A stretch of 64,000 nucleotides of DNA from Shinisaurus crocodilurus (GCA_021292165.1 CM037877.1:7121980-7185979), one strand, 5' to 3'; counted from the stretch's first letter, positions 10,851-21,991 are shown. The notes: generated by a model from the sequence alone, not told the origin. Program-made: numbers and translations.

Positions 10851-10973
10851 AGGGTTCTCCAACCTTGGGTCCCCAGATGTTGCTGACCTACAGCTTCCAG
10901 CATACGTACCCAGCCAGGGATTCTGGGAGCTATAGTCCAGCAACATTTGGGGACCCAAGGTTGGAGAGGCGTG
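10851..10973. mobile_element. Hairpin hAT-type MITE, copy 2
   Basis: It runs from cagggttctccaacc to ggttggagaggcgtg. A perfect 8-bp target duplication, ccctaggt, lies at 10843-10850 and 10974-10981. This copy establishes the 8-bp hAT signature for the family. Confidence 0.9.
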
Positions 10974-10981
10974 CCCTAGGT

Positions 10982-12050
10982 GGACATCAGTAATTTTGCT
11001 AAGGCTGATGGGAGAAGGAGGATCTTTATTCTGGAGAACTTCAGACTTAAGAAACAAACAAACCCTAATAATTCTGGGAGGCCCCCCTGGACAAATTTTG
11101 AGAACTTCCTCTCTGGATGGCTAAAATTGCACACTTTTATCCAAAGGGGTGGATATGAGCTTTGGGAAGTATCCATTCTTGGCACTGGCAGAGTACAGAA
11201 CTCAATTGCTGCTAACGAGGATGAAATTACGGAGGCATTAGTGTAATTACAATGAGAAAACTCTTCTAGTTCAACAAAGATGATTGATGCCGGCGGAAGG
11301 CTCCGTGGGAAGTGATTCCAAGGAAGCTGTCCCTGGCGTTATTTATCTCCAGCGAGCTCCCTAGGCAAGGAAGGGAAACCTGCTTGATAAATATACAGGA
11401 TGGGAGGAAATGGCATGCATGTGGCAACTGGATTGCCATCAAGTAATTAATGTGTGTCGGCAGAGCTACGGGCAAGGATTGGTACAAGATCCTGGAAGCG
11501 TGCACCTCGGAAGGAAAGAGAGGGAACCAGGCCGTAAATCTCCCCAGCCCTACAGGACAGACAGCGGGTCCTCAAGGAGAGGGTTACAAAATGTCTCCAC
11601 CTCCTCCCACCCGATTTCAGGGCTGCATCTGCTTCCTCCACACCAGCTCATGTTTGCTCATGACACTGGAAAAGCTGGTTAAAATGTTGGGGGAACTGCA
11701 GATAGAGGAGAAGACCCCAACCTTTTTATTTTTTTTTTTAAAAATTTTTTTCCCAATGCTTAGGCAGGTTAAAGAAGCTCCAGGTGTTCTTTCTAGAGAA
11801 AAGGAGATTAAGAGTCAACATTAATCAAGTTTACAGCATATTCAAATGAGGAGAAGAAGAGAGTGAGGATGCACCATAAACAACCACCCACTCTGGAAAG
11901 GTTTTTTCCTAATGAGCGCGGATTTTTGTGGAGGAATTTGCTAGGGTTGAGGTGGGTGACGAGAAAGAAATAGGTGCATTTTTCACAAACTGATATTACA
12001 GCCCCAAACTGGGATATTTCTTCCTTGATTAATTGCATTGTTGCTTAGAA
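10982..12050. other. Single-copy stretch with a possible conserved non-coding element
   Basis: About 11170-11420 has high-complexity sequence with ATTA-type homeodomain cores (gtgtaattacaatgag) and gatgattgatgcc. No repeat or splice-bounded exon is visible. Confidence 0.35.
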
Positions 12051-12217
12051 ATGCAATGAAATTGATGGGCAGCAGATTCAGGGAAGACAAAAGAAAGAAC
12101 TTCTTCGCATAACCCATAGCTAACCCATGGAATTCACTGCCAGGCAGTGCTTTTAAAGGTGGACTGGATCAATTGGGATAGGTCTGTCAACACCTCTATA
12201 GTCACAATAGCTAAATG

Positions 12218-12355
12218 CAGGGCTCTCCAACCTTGGGTCCCCAGATGTTGCTGGACTACAGCTCCCAGAATCCCTTGCCATTAGCCATGCTGGCTGGGTA
12301 CGCTGGGAGCTGTAGGCCAGCAGCATCTGGTTGGACCCAAGGTTGGAGAGCCCTG
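12218..12355. mobile_element. Hairpin hAT-type MITE, copy 3
   Basis: The ends are cagggctctccaacc and ggttggagagccctg. The near-duplications gctaaatg (12210-12217) and gctagatg (12357-12364) flank it, with a one-base offset on the right. Confidence 0.88.
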
Positions 12356-12384
12356 TGCTAGATGGAACCTCATTGTTCAGTGCC

Positions 12385-12760
12385 CATGGCAGGGCCAGCT
12401 CAAGGTTTTGGAGGTCCCTTGGGCAAGACAACCTCCATGGGCCCTCCTCTCCCTCAGTGAGTCTACCTTCTCACTGCTGTGGTCACCGGCTGCCCTTGCT
12501 ACTCATCCTCTTTCTCCTCGTGGTTCCCACTTGCTTGCTTGACGGGCGGAGAGAGCCAGGGAGCAAGGAGGCCATGATGGCATCTCCTGCTCCTCCTCCT
12601 CACCACCGCCATTGTCTGGGTCAGCGTGAGAGGCAGGTGAACCAGCAGGTTGCAATGGTGAAGAGGAGGAGAAAGTCCAGGGCACTCTTGTCAGTGGACC
12701 TCTGCTGGGGTGTGGGCCCTCGGCAGGTGCCTGACCATGTCTACCCTTGACGCCGATCCT
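12385..12760 (+). repeat. Interspersed repeat X, plus copy
   Basis: Inverted counterpart of 9590-9930. It separates the two halves of the 'gctggatcaggcc' repeat, so it looks like an insertion. No coding potential is recognised; the frames seen are short and arise from CTC/GAG-rich stretches. Confidence 0.55.
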
Positions 12761-13458
12761 GGGCGGTGTACAGATGTATATCAGTTGCGGAGAGGCAACA
12801 ACAGGGAAGGGGTATTGTCTTCATGCCTTGCTTGGAGGCTTCCTCAAAGCATATGGAAGCCCGATGCTGGAGCCAGAATGCTAGAGTGTCCTTTAGTATG
12901 ATCCAACAGGCCTCTTCTTACGTTCTTAGTAGGCTCCCCCCAAAACCTGGAACAAGCACTGCTTGTCTGGGTTTTGGTTTGCTTTTTTAAAAAAAAAGTT
13001 ACGATAAGGACTTTAAAAACATTCACCATAAGCCCCAATTCCTCGATGTATTACTATATGTGTTTTGTGCTTAAGCCACGTGTAAGGTTGCCAACCAGCC
13101 AGAAATTTAATCGGTCTGGCCTGCATTTCATTTTCTTGGTCAGGTGTGAGAAGTCAGGTAAAAATGGCTGTGTCCAGTGTATTTAGAAGAGTTCTTCCCT
13201 TGCTGCTTCCCCTGTGCAGCTGGCTGCAGACTGGGCTGCAGAAGTCTGATGCACTGCTGCTTTGAGAACAGGTTGTGTGACGTGCACAGACGTAGCTTTA
13301 GGGCTCAATCCTATAGCATGTTTAGACAGAAGAAAGTCCTACCACTACAGCCCAGCTGGCTGTGGGATGCTGGGAGTTGTAGGCCTTTTCTCTGCATAGG
13401 AGTGCACCTTTCCTTGGATTCTTCTCTTGTGCACAGTCTGGAACCTAGTTTCCACTAG

Positions 13459-13593
13459 CAGTGTTCTCCAACCTTGGGTCCCCAGATGATTTTGGCCTAC
13501 AACTCCCAGCATGCCCCAGCCAGCTACGCTGGCTGGAGCATGCTGGGAGTTGTAGGCCAAAAACATCTGGGGACCCAAGGTTGGAGAACACTG
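13459..13593. mobile_element. Hairpin hAT-type MITE, copy 4, near-perfect palindrome
   Basis: The ends are cagtgttctccaacc and ggttggagaacactg. The arms are almost identical over about 62 nt and meet at ccagctacgctgg. Complementarity continues into the flanks (ccactag / ctagtgg). Confidence 0.92.
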
Positions 13594-13796
13594 TGCTAGT
13601 GGAATTAGACAGTTGGATGCTGCCCTATGAGAGTTTCTTTATAGAAAAGCAAATAATGCTGATTTATATTTCAAAGGGGATGCTCTGTGCCAGCTCAGAG
13701 GAACTCAGGCCTTACGTTGATTTATTTCGAAAGCTGCTTCCTGTCTGAGCGAAGGGGAATTCCATACATGTTCAGATGCACATTGTCCTTTGTATT

Positions 13797-13797
<1 letters not shown>

Positions 13798-13834
<37 letters not shown>
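13798..13834. repeat. (CA)n microsatellite
   Basis: About 18 CA units. Confidence 0.97.
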
Positions 13835-13837
<3 letters not shown>

Positions 13838-14197
13838 TCTTTGAAGGGCTCTCTGCCCATCCACAGAGACAGCTCAGAGTACCACAATTGACAACCCTCG
13901 CCTCACACCAAGCAACCACGTGTACTGTGACCTTACTCTGTAGATAGCCCAGAATTCATTCTGTTTGAAGAAGGGTGTAGTGTAGTAAGAAAACTGTCCT
14001 ACTTGTAGAATAACATGTTGTATTGTACTGCAGTCCCAGCCCCTCATTGTTCAAGATTTCCAGCTAGCCTGGAAAAGGAGCCTTGTTTGTAGTATTGTTG
14101 AAAAGTTAATGAATGAGGGAGAAAGATTTCAGGGGTGGGGAGAAGGTAAAAGGATATCTTTGTTCTTGCCTACCCTCCTGAAACCTTCCCCTCACTT
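13835..14197. other. Non-repeat stretch, nothing recognised
   Basis: Ordinary intergenic composition with no exon, repeat or RNA signal. Confidence 0.35.
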
Positions 14198-14513
14198 AGA
14201 ATCATAGAATCATAGAACAGTAGAGTTGGAAGGGGCCTACAAGGCCATCGAGTCCAACCCCCTGCTCAATGCAGGAATCCAGGTCAAAGCATCCCTGACA
14301 GATGATTGTCCAGCTGCACCTTGAATGCCTCCAGAGTGGGAGAGCCCACCACCTCCCCAGGTAGTTGGTTCCATTGGCATATTGCTCTAACAGTCAAGAA
14401 ATTTTTCCAGATGTTTGAGTGGAATCTGGCTTCCTGCAACTTGAGCCCATTATTCCGTGTCCTGCAAACTGGGATGATCGAGAAGAGATCCTGGCCCTCC
14501 TCTGTGTGACACT
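14198..14513 (-). mobile_element. CR1 LINE 3' end, reversed
   Basis: It begins with agaatcatagaatcatag, the inverse of the CR1 ATTCTATG terminal repeat. It continues through tagagttggaaggggcct and the antisense of the ORF2 C-terminus (near-identical to 61080-61400 on the opposite strand). It is 5'-truncated. Confidence 0.95.
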
Positions 14514-14557
14514 TGTGATGTAGTGTTAAAAGTCTCAGGTTCAGGGCCAGCTACCAG

Positions 14558-14727
14558 CTAGGGTGGCCAGATGCAAAAGAGGACAGAACTCCTACATTTT
14601 TAATACTTGTGTCGAAGAGGGAATTTTAGCAGGAGAAACTTGCATGGAAAACCACACCTGCTAAAAAAAATCCCTCAGTTCTACGCAACTATTAATGGTG
14701 CAGGAGTTCTGCCCTGGCCACCCTGCT
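14558..14727. mobile_element. Short inverted-repeat element ('agggtggccag' MITE)
   Basis: The ends ctagggtggccaga and ctggccaccctg are inverted, and the inner gcagaactcctac/gcaggagttctgcc parts also pair. A related element is at 19304-19650. Confidence 0.7.
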
Positions 14728-16361
14728 GACAGCCCAGAATGACAAGTGTTCACCTGCAACACAATGTTGCAGTGTATCCTCAGCACTTAATAAGGGTGTT
14801 CCTGCACAGCGTCACAGCCAGCTTGGAGCAAAAGCCTTGCCGTGTTTTACTCGGGGTTTGCATGCTGGAAAGGAGACTTCAAGAGGAGGAGAAGGAAAAG
14901 GGACCTCCTCTGGGGCTTTTTCTCCTAATTTAAAAATCAGTACACTTCTGTGTGCTTACGGAGTCCCCCAAGTGTGCAAAAAAACGCTGCCCTGTTTTTG
15001 GATGGCTCCATTTCACTCCCAAACTGATAGCAATAAGACCGCTGAAGCTTAGTATTAGCTAGAAGTAATGATGTAATGTAGCTACGCATACTGTAAAAGG
15101 TCTATGAAATATCTATGCTATATTTGGATTTTAATAGCAAAGTCCTTCTCAATATGAAAGGTGGGGTGTATGTACGTGAGAGTAGAAAGCTGTGCCTTCA
15201 TTTAGGAAGGGTGTGTGTGTGGGAGGCAGAACAGTCTTACCTGTTTTTCAGATCACACATGGCTGCTCCCCATGAGGAGCTCTAACTGGTTACTGTGAGT
15301 TATGTAAAAAGAAGATTTTTTCCCCCTTCTAATTACGCTTGTTTGTTTTTTGTTATTTTGCAATTAAATCTTGAATTATATCCAAGAGCATCATCCAACC
15401 CTTGCTTTGAATTTTGTCCTCACCGGAGCACTGCTGCTTGACCCCACACACATACGAAATGGCTTGGTAAGTTGATGGGTTCTTCCTTTTTTAAACCTCT
15501 GGGCCAGTTGCTAGAATATTTTGTGTCTGGCGTGGTTACTTGAGCGGTGTGGTTGTTGTATATGCGAGTGACCACTGGGTGCATGCGTGCACTTCTTCCT
15601 TAGCCAACTCCCTCCCGACCTGGTTTTTGCTGACCTGAAATTGGCAAGGTAATGGGGCAACTTGGCACCAGCTTGGCCACAGCATCAACCACAGGAGGAA
15701 ACAAAAAAATATTTTGCTCTTAGCTCTGTTCTTCTTATAAAGCATCAGGCTGCCACCTTGCCCTGCCTAAGAAGCAGGATTTTTGAAATGTAAAATTGGC
15801 AATCCTATCCCACATGATCATGATCTAGACCAGAGATGCGTGGAAGGTAGACAGCAGTCTACCAGAAGACCACTGGCCATATTTTGATGGACTATCTTGT
15901 GCCTAGCAAAACTACCTAGCTTGCGACTAGTTTGTTGTTTCCTGAAAATGTGTCCTCTTTTTAAAAACAAAAATTTCCCTTCCCCGCCTCTTAAGAAAAT
16001 GTCCATACAGTATATGCGGCCCGAGGGAAATTTCCCTCAATCTAAAAATGCTGCTGGAATCTAAGGGCATGTTTGGGAGTCCGCTCAGGTGGACACCTCA
16101 GGGAGATGGGCCTAGCATTTTCCAGATGGTTCCGCAGCTTCTGAGGGAGAACTGCAGTGTTGCTTGAATTGGCGTGAAGGCTGTACTACTTTCGGCTACG
16201 CTTTAAAGTCTGCTCACTGCATATTTGCAGGTATGTTCTGGGATGGGTGTCCAAGCTAAAGTAGCCTTGCAAAGAACTATTTCTATCTAAACAATGTTAT
16301 AATTTAAAGCATTACAATTTCTGTCAGAATGAACTGCAGAACTAGAATGATCAACTAACTA
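14728..16361. other. Single-copy stretch, no gene recognised
   Basis: No repeat family or splice-bounded exon is identified. All frames are short and mutually overlapping. Confidence 0.35.
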
Positions 16362-16622
16362 GAGCCAGAGTGGCGTAGTGGTGAGAGTGCTGGACTGGGG
16401 CTTGGGAGACCCGGGTTCGAGTCCCCGCTCAGCCATGAAGCTCACTGGGTGACTTCGGGCCAGTCACTGACTCTCAGCCTAACCTACCTCACAGGGTTGT
16501 TGTGAGGAAAAAATGGAGAAGAGGAGGAGGAGGAGGAGGAGGATTATGTAAACTGCCTTGGGTTCCTTGCAGGGAAAAAAGGCAGGATATAAAAATAATA
16601 AATTAAATAAATATATAAATAA
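16362..16622 (+). mobile_element. Sauria/ACA SINE, copy 2
   Basis: Head gagccagagtggcgtagtgg, box B gggttcgagtcc (closest of the copies to a tRNA consensus), a (GGA)n run, gggttccttgcag, and a (AAATA)n tail. Confidence 0.93.
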
Positions 16623-17436
16623 CTAGAATTTTAGCGGCCTGTCCAAAATGTCTTCTTCATGGTCAATTGCAAAGCCAAGAATGTGTGACCAGTGTTTCTA
16701 TTATATCACAATTTTTTTTTATAATAAATTGTCTTTAAAAAAAATTGAAACAAATGTTACTCGCTCCAATTCAGAGTGGCAGTCTGCACGTGCTCAGAGA
16801 TTATCTTTCCCAATGATAAACAAGAAATGCTTCCATCAGCCAGGGAGGGGACAGTCTTATTGAGAGGCACTCCGGACTGTTTCCTAGAAACAAGAGTAGG
16901 CTTAGCTCAAGGACTGATTCTGCCGCCTGTGGGGTTTTTTTTGGGTTTTTTTTTTAAAATAATGTGTTGCTGGGCATGCTCACTAAACTAACCCACATGC
17001 TCAATGTCATGTACGAACCAGTTGACTGGTGCTTGTGTGAACGCAATACTGGCATACCAGGAATCTGCACTCCTTGGAGTATGAGATTCTGGCTGTTAAT
17101 GTCATACCCTCCAACATTTCACTAAAATGTCAAGCTTAGCTGCCTGCAATTTTGCCCATGGCCCCTTTAAGAGCACCTTAAAGTAGCTTGCAGCTGTGGG
17201 AGGCGGGGGAATTCGGGACTCTGCATGACAAAGTGAGAAGCCCTGATGGCTTAAGGGTTTTCCTGATGGTCCCCTGGATTTTCCAGGCAATTAGAGACTA
17301 TGTAATGTTGCATGCGCAAGTGCCAGCAACAAAGACTGTGGAACCCTGCTCTGGAAGATTTTGGATATCCCCCCCCACCCCCCAATAATCAAGCCTGTGC
17401 AGGCGAGGTGGAGAAAATTGAGGGCATTTCCTGTGG
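16623..17436. other. Single-copy stretch, no gene recognised
   Basis: Nothing is recognisable apart from short homopolymer runs. Confidence 0.35.
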
Positions 17437-17695
17437 AAGCCAGTGTGGCGTAGTGGTGAGAGTGTTCGATTGGGATCCGGGAGATCCGGGTTCTACTAGT
17501 CCCCGCTCAGCCATGAAACTCACTGGGTGACTTTGGGCCAGTCACGGACTCTCAGCCTAACCTACCTCGCAGGGTCGTTGTGAGGATAAAATGGAGAGGA
17601 GGAGGAGGAGGAGGAAGATTATGTAAGCCGCCTTGGGTTCCTTGCCGGGAAAAAAGGCGAGGTATAAATATAAATAAATAAATAAATAAATAATT
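17437..17695 (+). mobile_element. Sauria/ACA SINE, copy 3
   Basis: Head gccagtgtggcgtagtgg, ccgggttctactagtcc (a small 3-nt insertion in box B), 3' gtaagccgccttgggttcc and (AAAT)n tail. Confidence 0.93.
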
Positions 17696-17771
17696 TTTTG
17701 AAATGGTATCTGCTGAGCCCCTGCCATTCTGCATGAGCTGATGTGCTTGTCCTGTAGGAGGAACAACATCT

Positions 17772-18590
17772 GAACAGCCCTGAACAGCCCGAATTCGTCT
17801 GATATTGGAAGCTAAGCAGGGTCGGGCCTGGTTAGTACTTGGATGGGTGGCCACCTTGGAATACCGGGTGCTGCAGGGAGGGACCAGAGCACAGGCTTTG
17901 CATGCACACGGTGTTGGGTTTTGCATAGGCAGAACGAGATTACCACCTGACATCGAGATTATCACCTGACCTGGTGGGTGTCTCTTGAGTTCAAGTACAC
18001 AAGGTCTCTAGTCACGAGACATAGTCTCAAGGTGATATGACTCAGCAACCTTGGACAGGTTTGGAATCAACATGTTGATGAATAGGTTATACAACTGGGG
18101 TGAGTAATATCCTATTTATAGGTGCAGGGTCTCTGGTATAAAGCTAACACACTTGTTGATAGCTTCACTCCTCCTTCTCCTCTCGTCTCGACTTGTTCTG
18201 GACTTCACTTCATCTAGCCTTACCACTGGGGTATTGGATTTGTATCTGCAATGATGTAGTGAGTAAGAGATGCATTGCTTGCCTTAATCCCATGTAATTG
18301 GGTCTTACAAATAAACTCTTTAATCTTTATTAACTGCTGTTATCTCCTCCTTCCGCCTGCGTGACTAGGACTGAGGGTCACTGGCTAGGGAAGCTTTTGA
18401 ACCCGGGTCAGTCCAGCTCTCACACACGGTCCCAGGTTCGATCCCCGGCATCTCCAGGTAGGGCTTGGAAAGAATCCTGCCTGAAACCCCGGAGAGCCGC
18501 TGCTGCTAGTCAGTGTTGACAATACTGGGCTAGACGGACCAGGGGTCTGACTCAGTATAAGGCAGCTTCCAATGTCCCTGTGAGCTGCCA
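17772..18590 (+). mobile_element. 5S-rRNA-headed SINE, split by a solo LTR
   Basis: The head (17772-17880) closely follows vertebrate 5S rRNA from near its start: cctgaacagcccgaattcg, ggaagctaagcagggtcggg, cttggatgggtgg, ataccgggtgctg. After an LTR insertion the SINE resumes with cccaggttcgatccccggc, ctgggctagacgga and tataaggcagcttcc, a body shared with 21600-21905, 34500-34700 and 41040-41200. Deletions and changes versus 5S rRNA rule out a functional 5S gene. Confidence 0.8.
17912..18422 (+). mobile_element. Solo LTR (511 bp) nested in the 5S-SINE
   Basis: It starts TGTTGGG and ends CTCTCA (TG...CA). The sequence cacacgg occurs directly on both sides (17905-17911 and 18423-18429); the true duplication is probably 5-6 bp of this. 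It has a TATA-like ggtataaagc (about 18134) and an AATAAA (about 18312), giving the plus orientation. Confidence 0.8.
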
Positions 18591-19303
18591 TCTTGTGTTA
18601 GGACCGGCATCTGTGGGAGCATTGCCATCATTCTAGCCTGGGTTTCTCTTTCACAGCTCTTGAGCAAACCCCCTCATTGCTAGGAAGGGCGGCTGTTCCC
18701 CAGCTCTACCCAAAAGCGTAGGATCCTCCACTTGCTAGTGACCTACATCCGTCAGATCAGCGGCAACCCTGTTGGGACAACAACATTTCCCCAGTTGGGG
18801 TAGCCCCAGAAGGAAAACGTGTGGTCCGGACTGTCATGGAGGCTTAATAGGGCCCAGTAATGGAAGGGACTTCTATTCTCCCCTCATGCCTTGACTTTGG
18901 TGATGTATTGCGTGAACATTGAACTCTGTATCTCTATCATTGTTTCCTTCTTTTCCGTACAAATTAGCTGGAGCTCCAGGTTTCCAGGTTTCAATAAAAG
19001 TATTTGTTTGGAAATTGCAGGTCAGGCTTCTGAGCCGGAAAACAATGGCCTTGTCACTAGCAGTCGACACCGAAACCTGGCCCTTATTGTTCGATGGGTC
19101 AAGCAGAAGTGTTTCCTTCCTTCCTTTCTTTCTGAAAAGCTGCTTCTCACTATAAGGGAAAGGCACTTTACAAAGGCTCAGAGGCACTTTGCCCTTTGGC
19201 TTTCAAAACATTTTTCCACCTGGTGGAAAATAACTCTGGACGTGCTCAGGGGGACTCCTCCCAAAATACTTTTTTTTTTTTTTTAACAACAAAAGGTGAT
19301 AAG
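18591..19303. other. Single-copy stretch with a possible conserved element
   Basis: About 18885-19160 is complex, repeat-free sequence with Sox-like cores (tcattgttt, aacaatgg). No splice-bounded exon is visible. Confidence 0.3.
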
Positions 19304-19650
19304 CAGGGTGGCCACTTATGAATCTCCAAAATAGAGGAAATGCATCACCACAAGAGGGCAAAAGAGGATAGTGATTTGCATATCCTAATTTATACATATA
19401 GATGCAAATTTAGAAATAATTCTTAGGACTTAGATAGAAATACAGTCCATTTCACCATAGTGTGGAAGCCTGTGACCGGGTGACCTGCGTGCTTGCCTGT
19501 TCAGTCTGGCGTCTGGGTGCTAATTGTTGATGGGCAACACCTTTAATGGTTTATCATCTTTACGCTGGAATTGGTCAGGACAGCCCTTCGAATAGAGGAC
19601 TCCTTCAAAGAGAGGATGGTCCTGTGTAAAAGAGGACACCTGGCCACCGT
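19304..19650. mobile_element. Inverted-repeat element ('agggtggccac' MITE)
   Basis: Starts cagggtggccac and ends ggacacctggccaccgt. The inner agaggaaatg... and ...aaagaggaca pieces are related to the element at 14558-14727. Confidence 0.6.
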
Positions 19651-21036
19651 AATTTCAGTCGGGGCCTTACGCTAGGATTTACAGTGTGGAGCAACGAAAT
19701 ATATGAATTACTGTATTTTGTTTAAATGACTTTATTACGTTCCTTTGTTTTGTATTGTTGAGAACTTTCCAGAAGATTCAGCAGGCTCTCTGAACCCACT
19801 TCTGTGGAAGTGGGAGACCTGCACTTTCTTTTGGAATTTACTACAAGCCTGCTTGAGGCAGCTCCCTCAGGAAAGCCCGTCTATTCAGAAGGAGGCGGTG
19901 AAAGGAAACATCTTTATCTTCTTTGGGAAATAATGTGTGTCTGCTTTTCTTGGTGGAAATAAAGATATGCCTTGTTTGTTCGGTAAGATTTCAACTGCCC
20001 CTCTCTTTTCATGCTTAAGTGGCATACTTTTAAGGCCAGCCCTGGTAGCTCACATTTTCATTCTCAGCCTCAATCACGGGAAGGAATTCTGCCCTCGGTG
20101 AGACTTGGACCTGCGGAGGACTACAGCGAGTACCCAAATCACCTGATTTAGTGGGACGTTGTGTGTATGTAAGTAATGTTTTGTATGTAACAGCCTGTGT
20201 TTTGTGGGGCCAAACCAGGTGAGACAATGGCTGCCATGCTTGTTTGTTCATATGGCTGCTCTGCTCCTATATAAAGTGGTGTGTGTGTGTGTGTGTGTGT
20301 CAAATTTTAACATGAAAAGGGATGGGTTGAATGTGCAAGGACCCCCCATTTATACACAAATGGGACAGATACTTGACTAAACAAACATGGATATTTGGCC
20401 TTCAGATGTGCCTAAACTCATTGAAAGCAATGGGCGTAACTGCTTGTACCTCCTCACAGCATCAGGCTGTGGGCCAAAACAGGCATAACTTTAAATCTGT
20501 GTCCAGCCACTGCACCTTGTTTTCATTTTTAATCATTTTGCACAGTGCCTCCGATTCAGACTGGGACCCTGAATGTGTTGGGGATGGAGGGGGGGGGCTT
20601 TTAAGACCTGGATCAGCCCCCCCTGCAGCTACCCTGGAGTACAAACGAAGAAAAGACATCGCTGCTAGACACAGATTTAAAGTAATGTCTGTTTTGTCCC
20701 GGCATATGTTTATTTTAATCTGCCTCATGCTTTTAAAATTTGTCGGGCTGGGCTGGACATTTGGAACACATAAGCAAATGCTATGCGTATCATTTCTGTG
20801 GGGTGCATCGGTAACAGGATTGGATGTGATTTGGGGGATTAAAAGGATATTTTTCCTGTGGGGAATGAACGGAGGGAGGCAAAAGAATGAACGGTTTGTG
20901 GCCACATCTGTGACATCATGCTAAGTGGAGTATCTCCATTATTTTGCTTTTTTGTCCGTCCGTCCCCGTTCCCCCCCACTACAGAAGTTTGTATTACGTT
21001 TCCCTGCCTCCTGCCCGCCCTCCCGAGAGCTTAGGA
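19651..21036. other. Single-copy stretch with a (GT)n run
   Basis: (GT)n at 20277-20300. An open frame at 20331-20924 (197 codons, plus) has a weak overlapping minus counterpart, no domain and no family match, so I do not call a gene. Confidence 0.35.
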
Positions 21037-21120
21037 CAGTGTTCTCCAACCTACGCTGGCTGGGGCATGCTGGGAGTTGTAGGCCAAAAACATCTGGGGA
21101 CCCAAGGTTGGAGAACACTG
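21037..21120. mobile_element. Hairpin hAT-type MITE, copy 5, internally deleted (84 bp)
   Basis: Both termini remain (cagtgttctccaacc ... ggttggagaacactg). Most of the left arm is missing, so ccaacc runs straight into the centre, ctacgctggc. The flanks gcttagga (21029-21036) and gcttagaa (21121-21128) are an 8-bp duplication with one mismatch. Confidence 0.9.
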
Positions 21121-21282
21121 GCTTAGAATGACATTTTGTCTTCGTAATGCCGCTGTGAGTTGGGTCCGGCTGAGTAGCAGCGACTTGTTGAAGGGTACTC
21201 AAATTTGTGGGCGAGTGTGGATGCCCACCAGGCCAGGGCTCTCCACATGCAACACTCTCGCTGCTACGCTACACGGGCTGCT

Positions 21283-21308
21283 TGTGTGTGTGTGTGTGTG
21301 TGTGTGTG
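21283..21308. repeat. (GT)n microsatellite
   Basis: About 13 GT units. Confidence 0.95.
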
Positions 21309-21454
21309 CCAGTGTGTATACACGTGTGACTCACCTATCGCAATTTCACACAAGCCGTAACTGCTTTTGTGGCTTAGTCAATAGCAGTGTCCTTCTCCGC
21401 TTTTGTTCTGGAGCTGTTCTTCGTCACCTTCTCTGAATAGCACCCCATCTTAAG

Positions 21455-21905
21455 AGCATAGTCCCCTTGGGGCAGGGACCTGTCTTGTTATACTTTGTGA
21501 AGAACCGTGCACATAGTGCTGTATAGATAGATACATATAAGGAAGGACCATCGCTAAGTGGCAGAAGATATGTTCTGCACGGAGGGGCAGTAGGTCAGTT
21601 GTAGAACACAAGCTTGGCACGCAGAAGGTCCCAGGTTCCATCCCTGGACTTTCTCCAGGTAGGACTGTGGGGAGGAATCCTACCTGAAACCCTGGAGAGC
21701 CACAGTGTTGACAGTACTGGGCTAGTTGGACCACAGGCCTGACTCTGTATAAGGCGGCTTCCGATGTTCCAGGAGGTCCCAGATTTAACCTGCGGCGGCA
21801 TTTCCAGGCAGGGCTGGGAGAGACTCCAGCCTGAGACTTGGAAGAGCCACTGCCAGTCCGTGGAGGCAACTCAGAGCTCGATGGACCAATGCCCTGACTT
21901 GGGCT
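21455..21905 (+). mobile_element. SINE bodies, two in tandem, with a LINE-like tail upstream
   Basis: 21455-21540 resembles a LINE/SINE 3' end (ccttggggcagggacctgtc). 21590-21770 and 21775-21905 are two copies of the 'cccaggttcc...ctccaggtaggact...gtataaggcggcttcc' SINE body. The second starts at the end of the first. Confidence 0.65.
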
Positions 21906-21942
21906 GGATCCACATTGCACGGTATATCATCAAGTTAGCACC

Positions 21943-21991
21943 GTGTTCTCCAACCTTGGGTCCCCAGATGTTTTTGGCCTACAACTCCCAG
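21943..21991. mobile_element. Hairpin MITE, single left arm
   Basis: gtgttctccaaccttgggtc through ttttggcctacaactcccag, then unrelated sequence. Only one arm survives. Confidence 0.7.

Larger units (their letters stand above)
12054..12935 (+). mobile_element. 'gctggatcaggcc' interspersed repeat, split in three
   Basis: The first part (12054-12217) has ggaattcactgcca and aaaggtggactgga. The second (12365-12385) is short, and the third (12765-12935) ends with a degraded gatccaacaggcctcttctt and acgttctta. This matches a common squamate LINE-like 3' end that also occurs at 32985-33065 (+) and 35938-36100 (-). A hairpin MITE (12218-12355) and repeat X (12385-12760) are nested inside. Confidence 0.6.

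Noticed and set aside
13594..13604. 8-bp target duplication for the 13.46 kb MITE
   Set aside because: The flanks tccactag and tgctagtg match only as an inverted pair, not as a direct duplication.
16362..16440. tRNA-gene-like heads in six places
   Set aside because: They have box A/B-like motifs but are followed by a shared SINE body and AT-rich tail; the clover-leaf is degraded. They are SINEs, not tRNA genes.
17772..17880. 5S rRNA gene
   Set aside because: The segment has several changes and a shortened start, lacks a T-run terminator, and continues into a SINE body.
20331..20924. 197-codon open frame on the plus strand
   Set aside because: No recognisable domain, overlapped by a 147-codon frame on the other strand, no splice or promoter context, and composition unremarkable.
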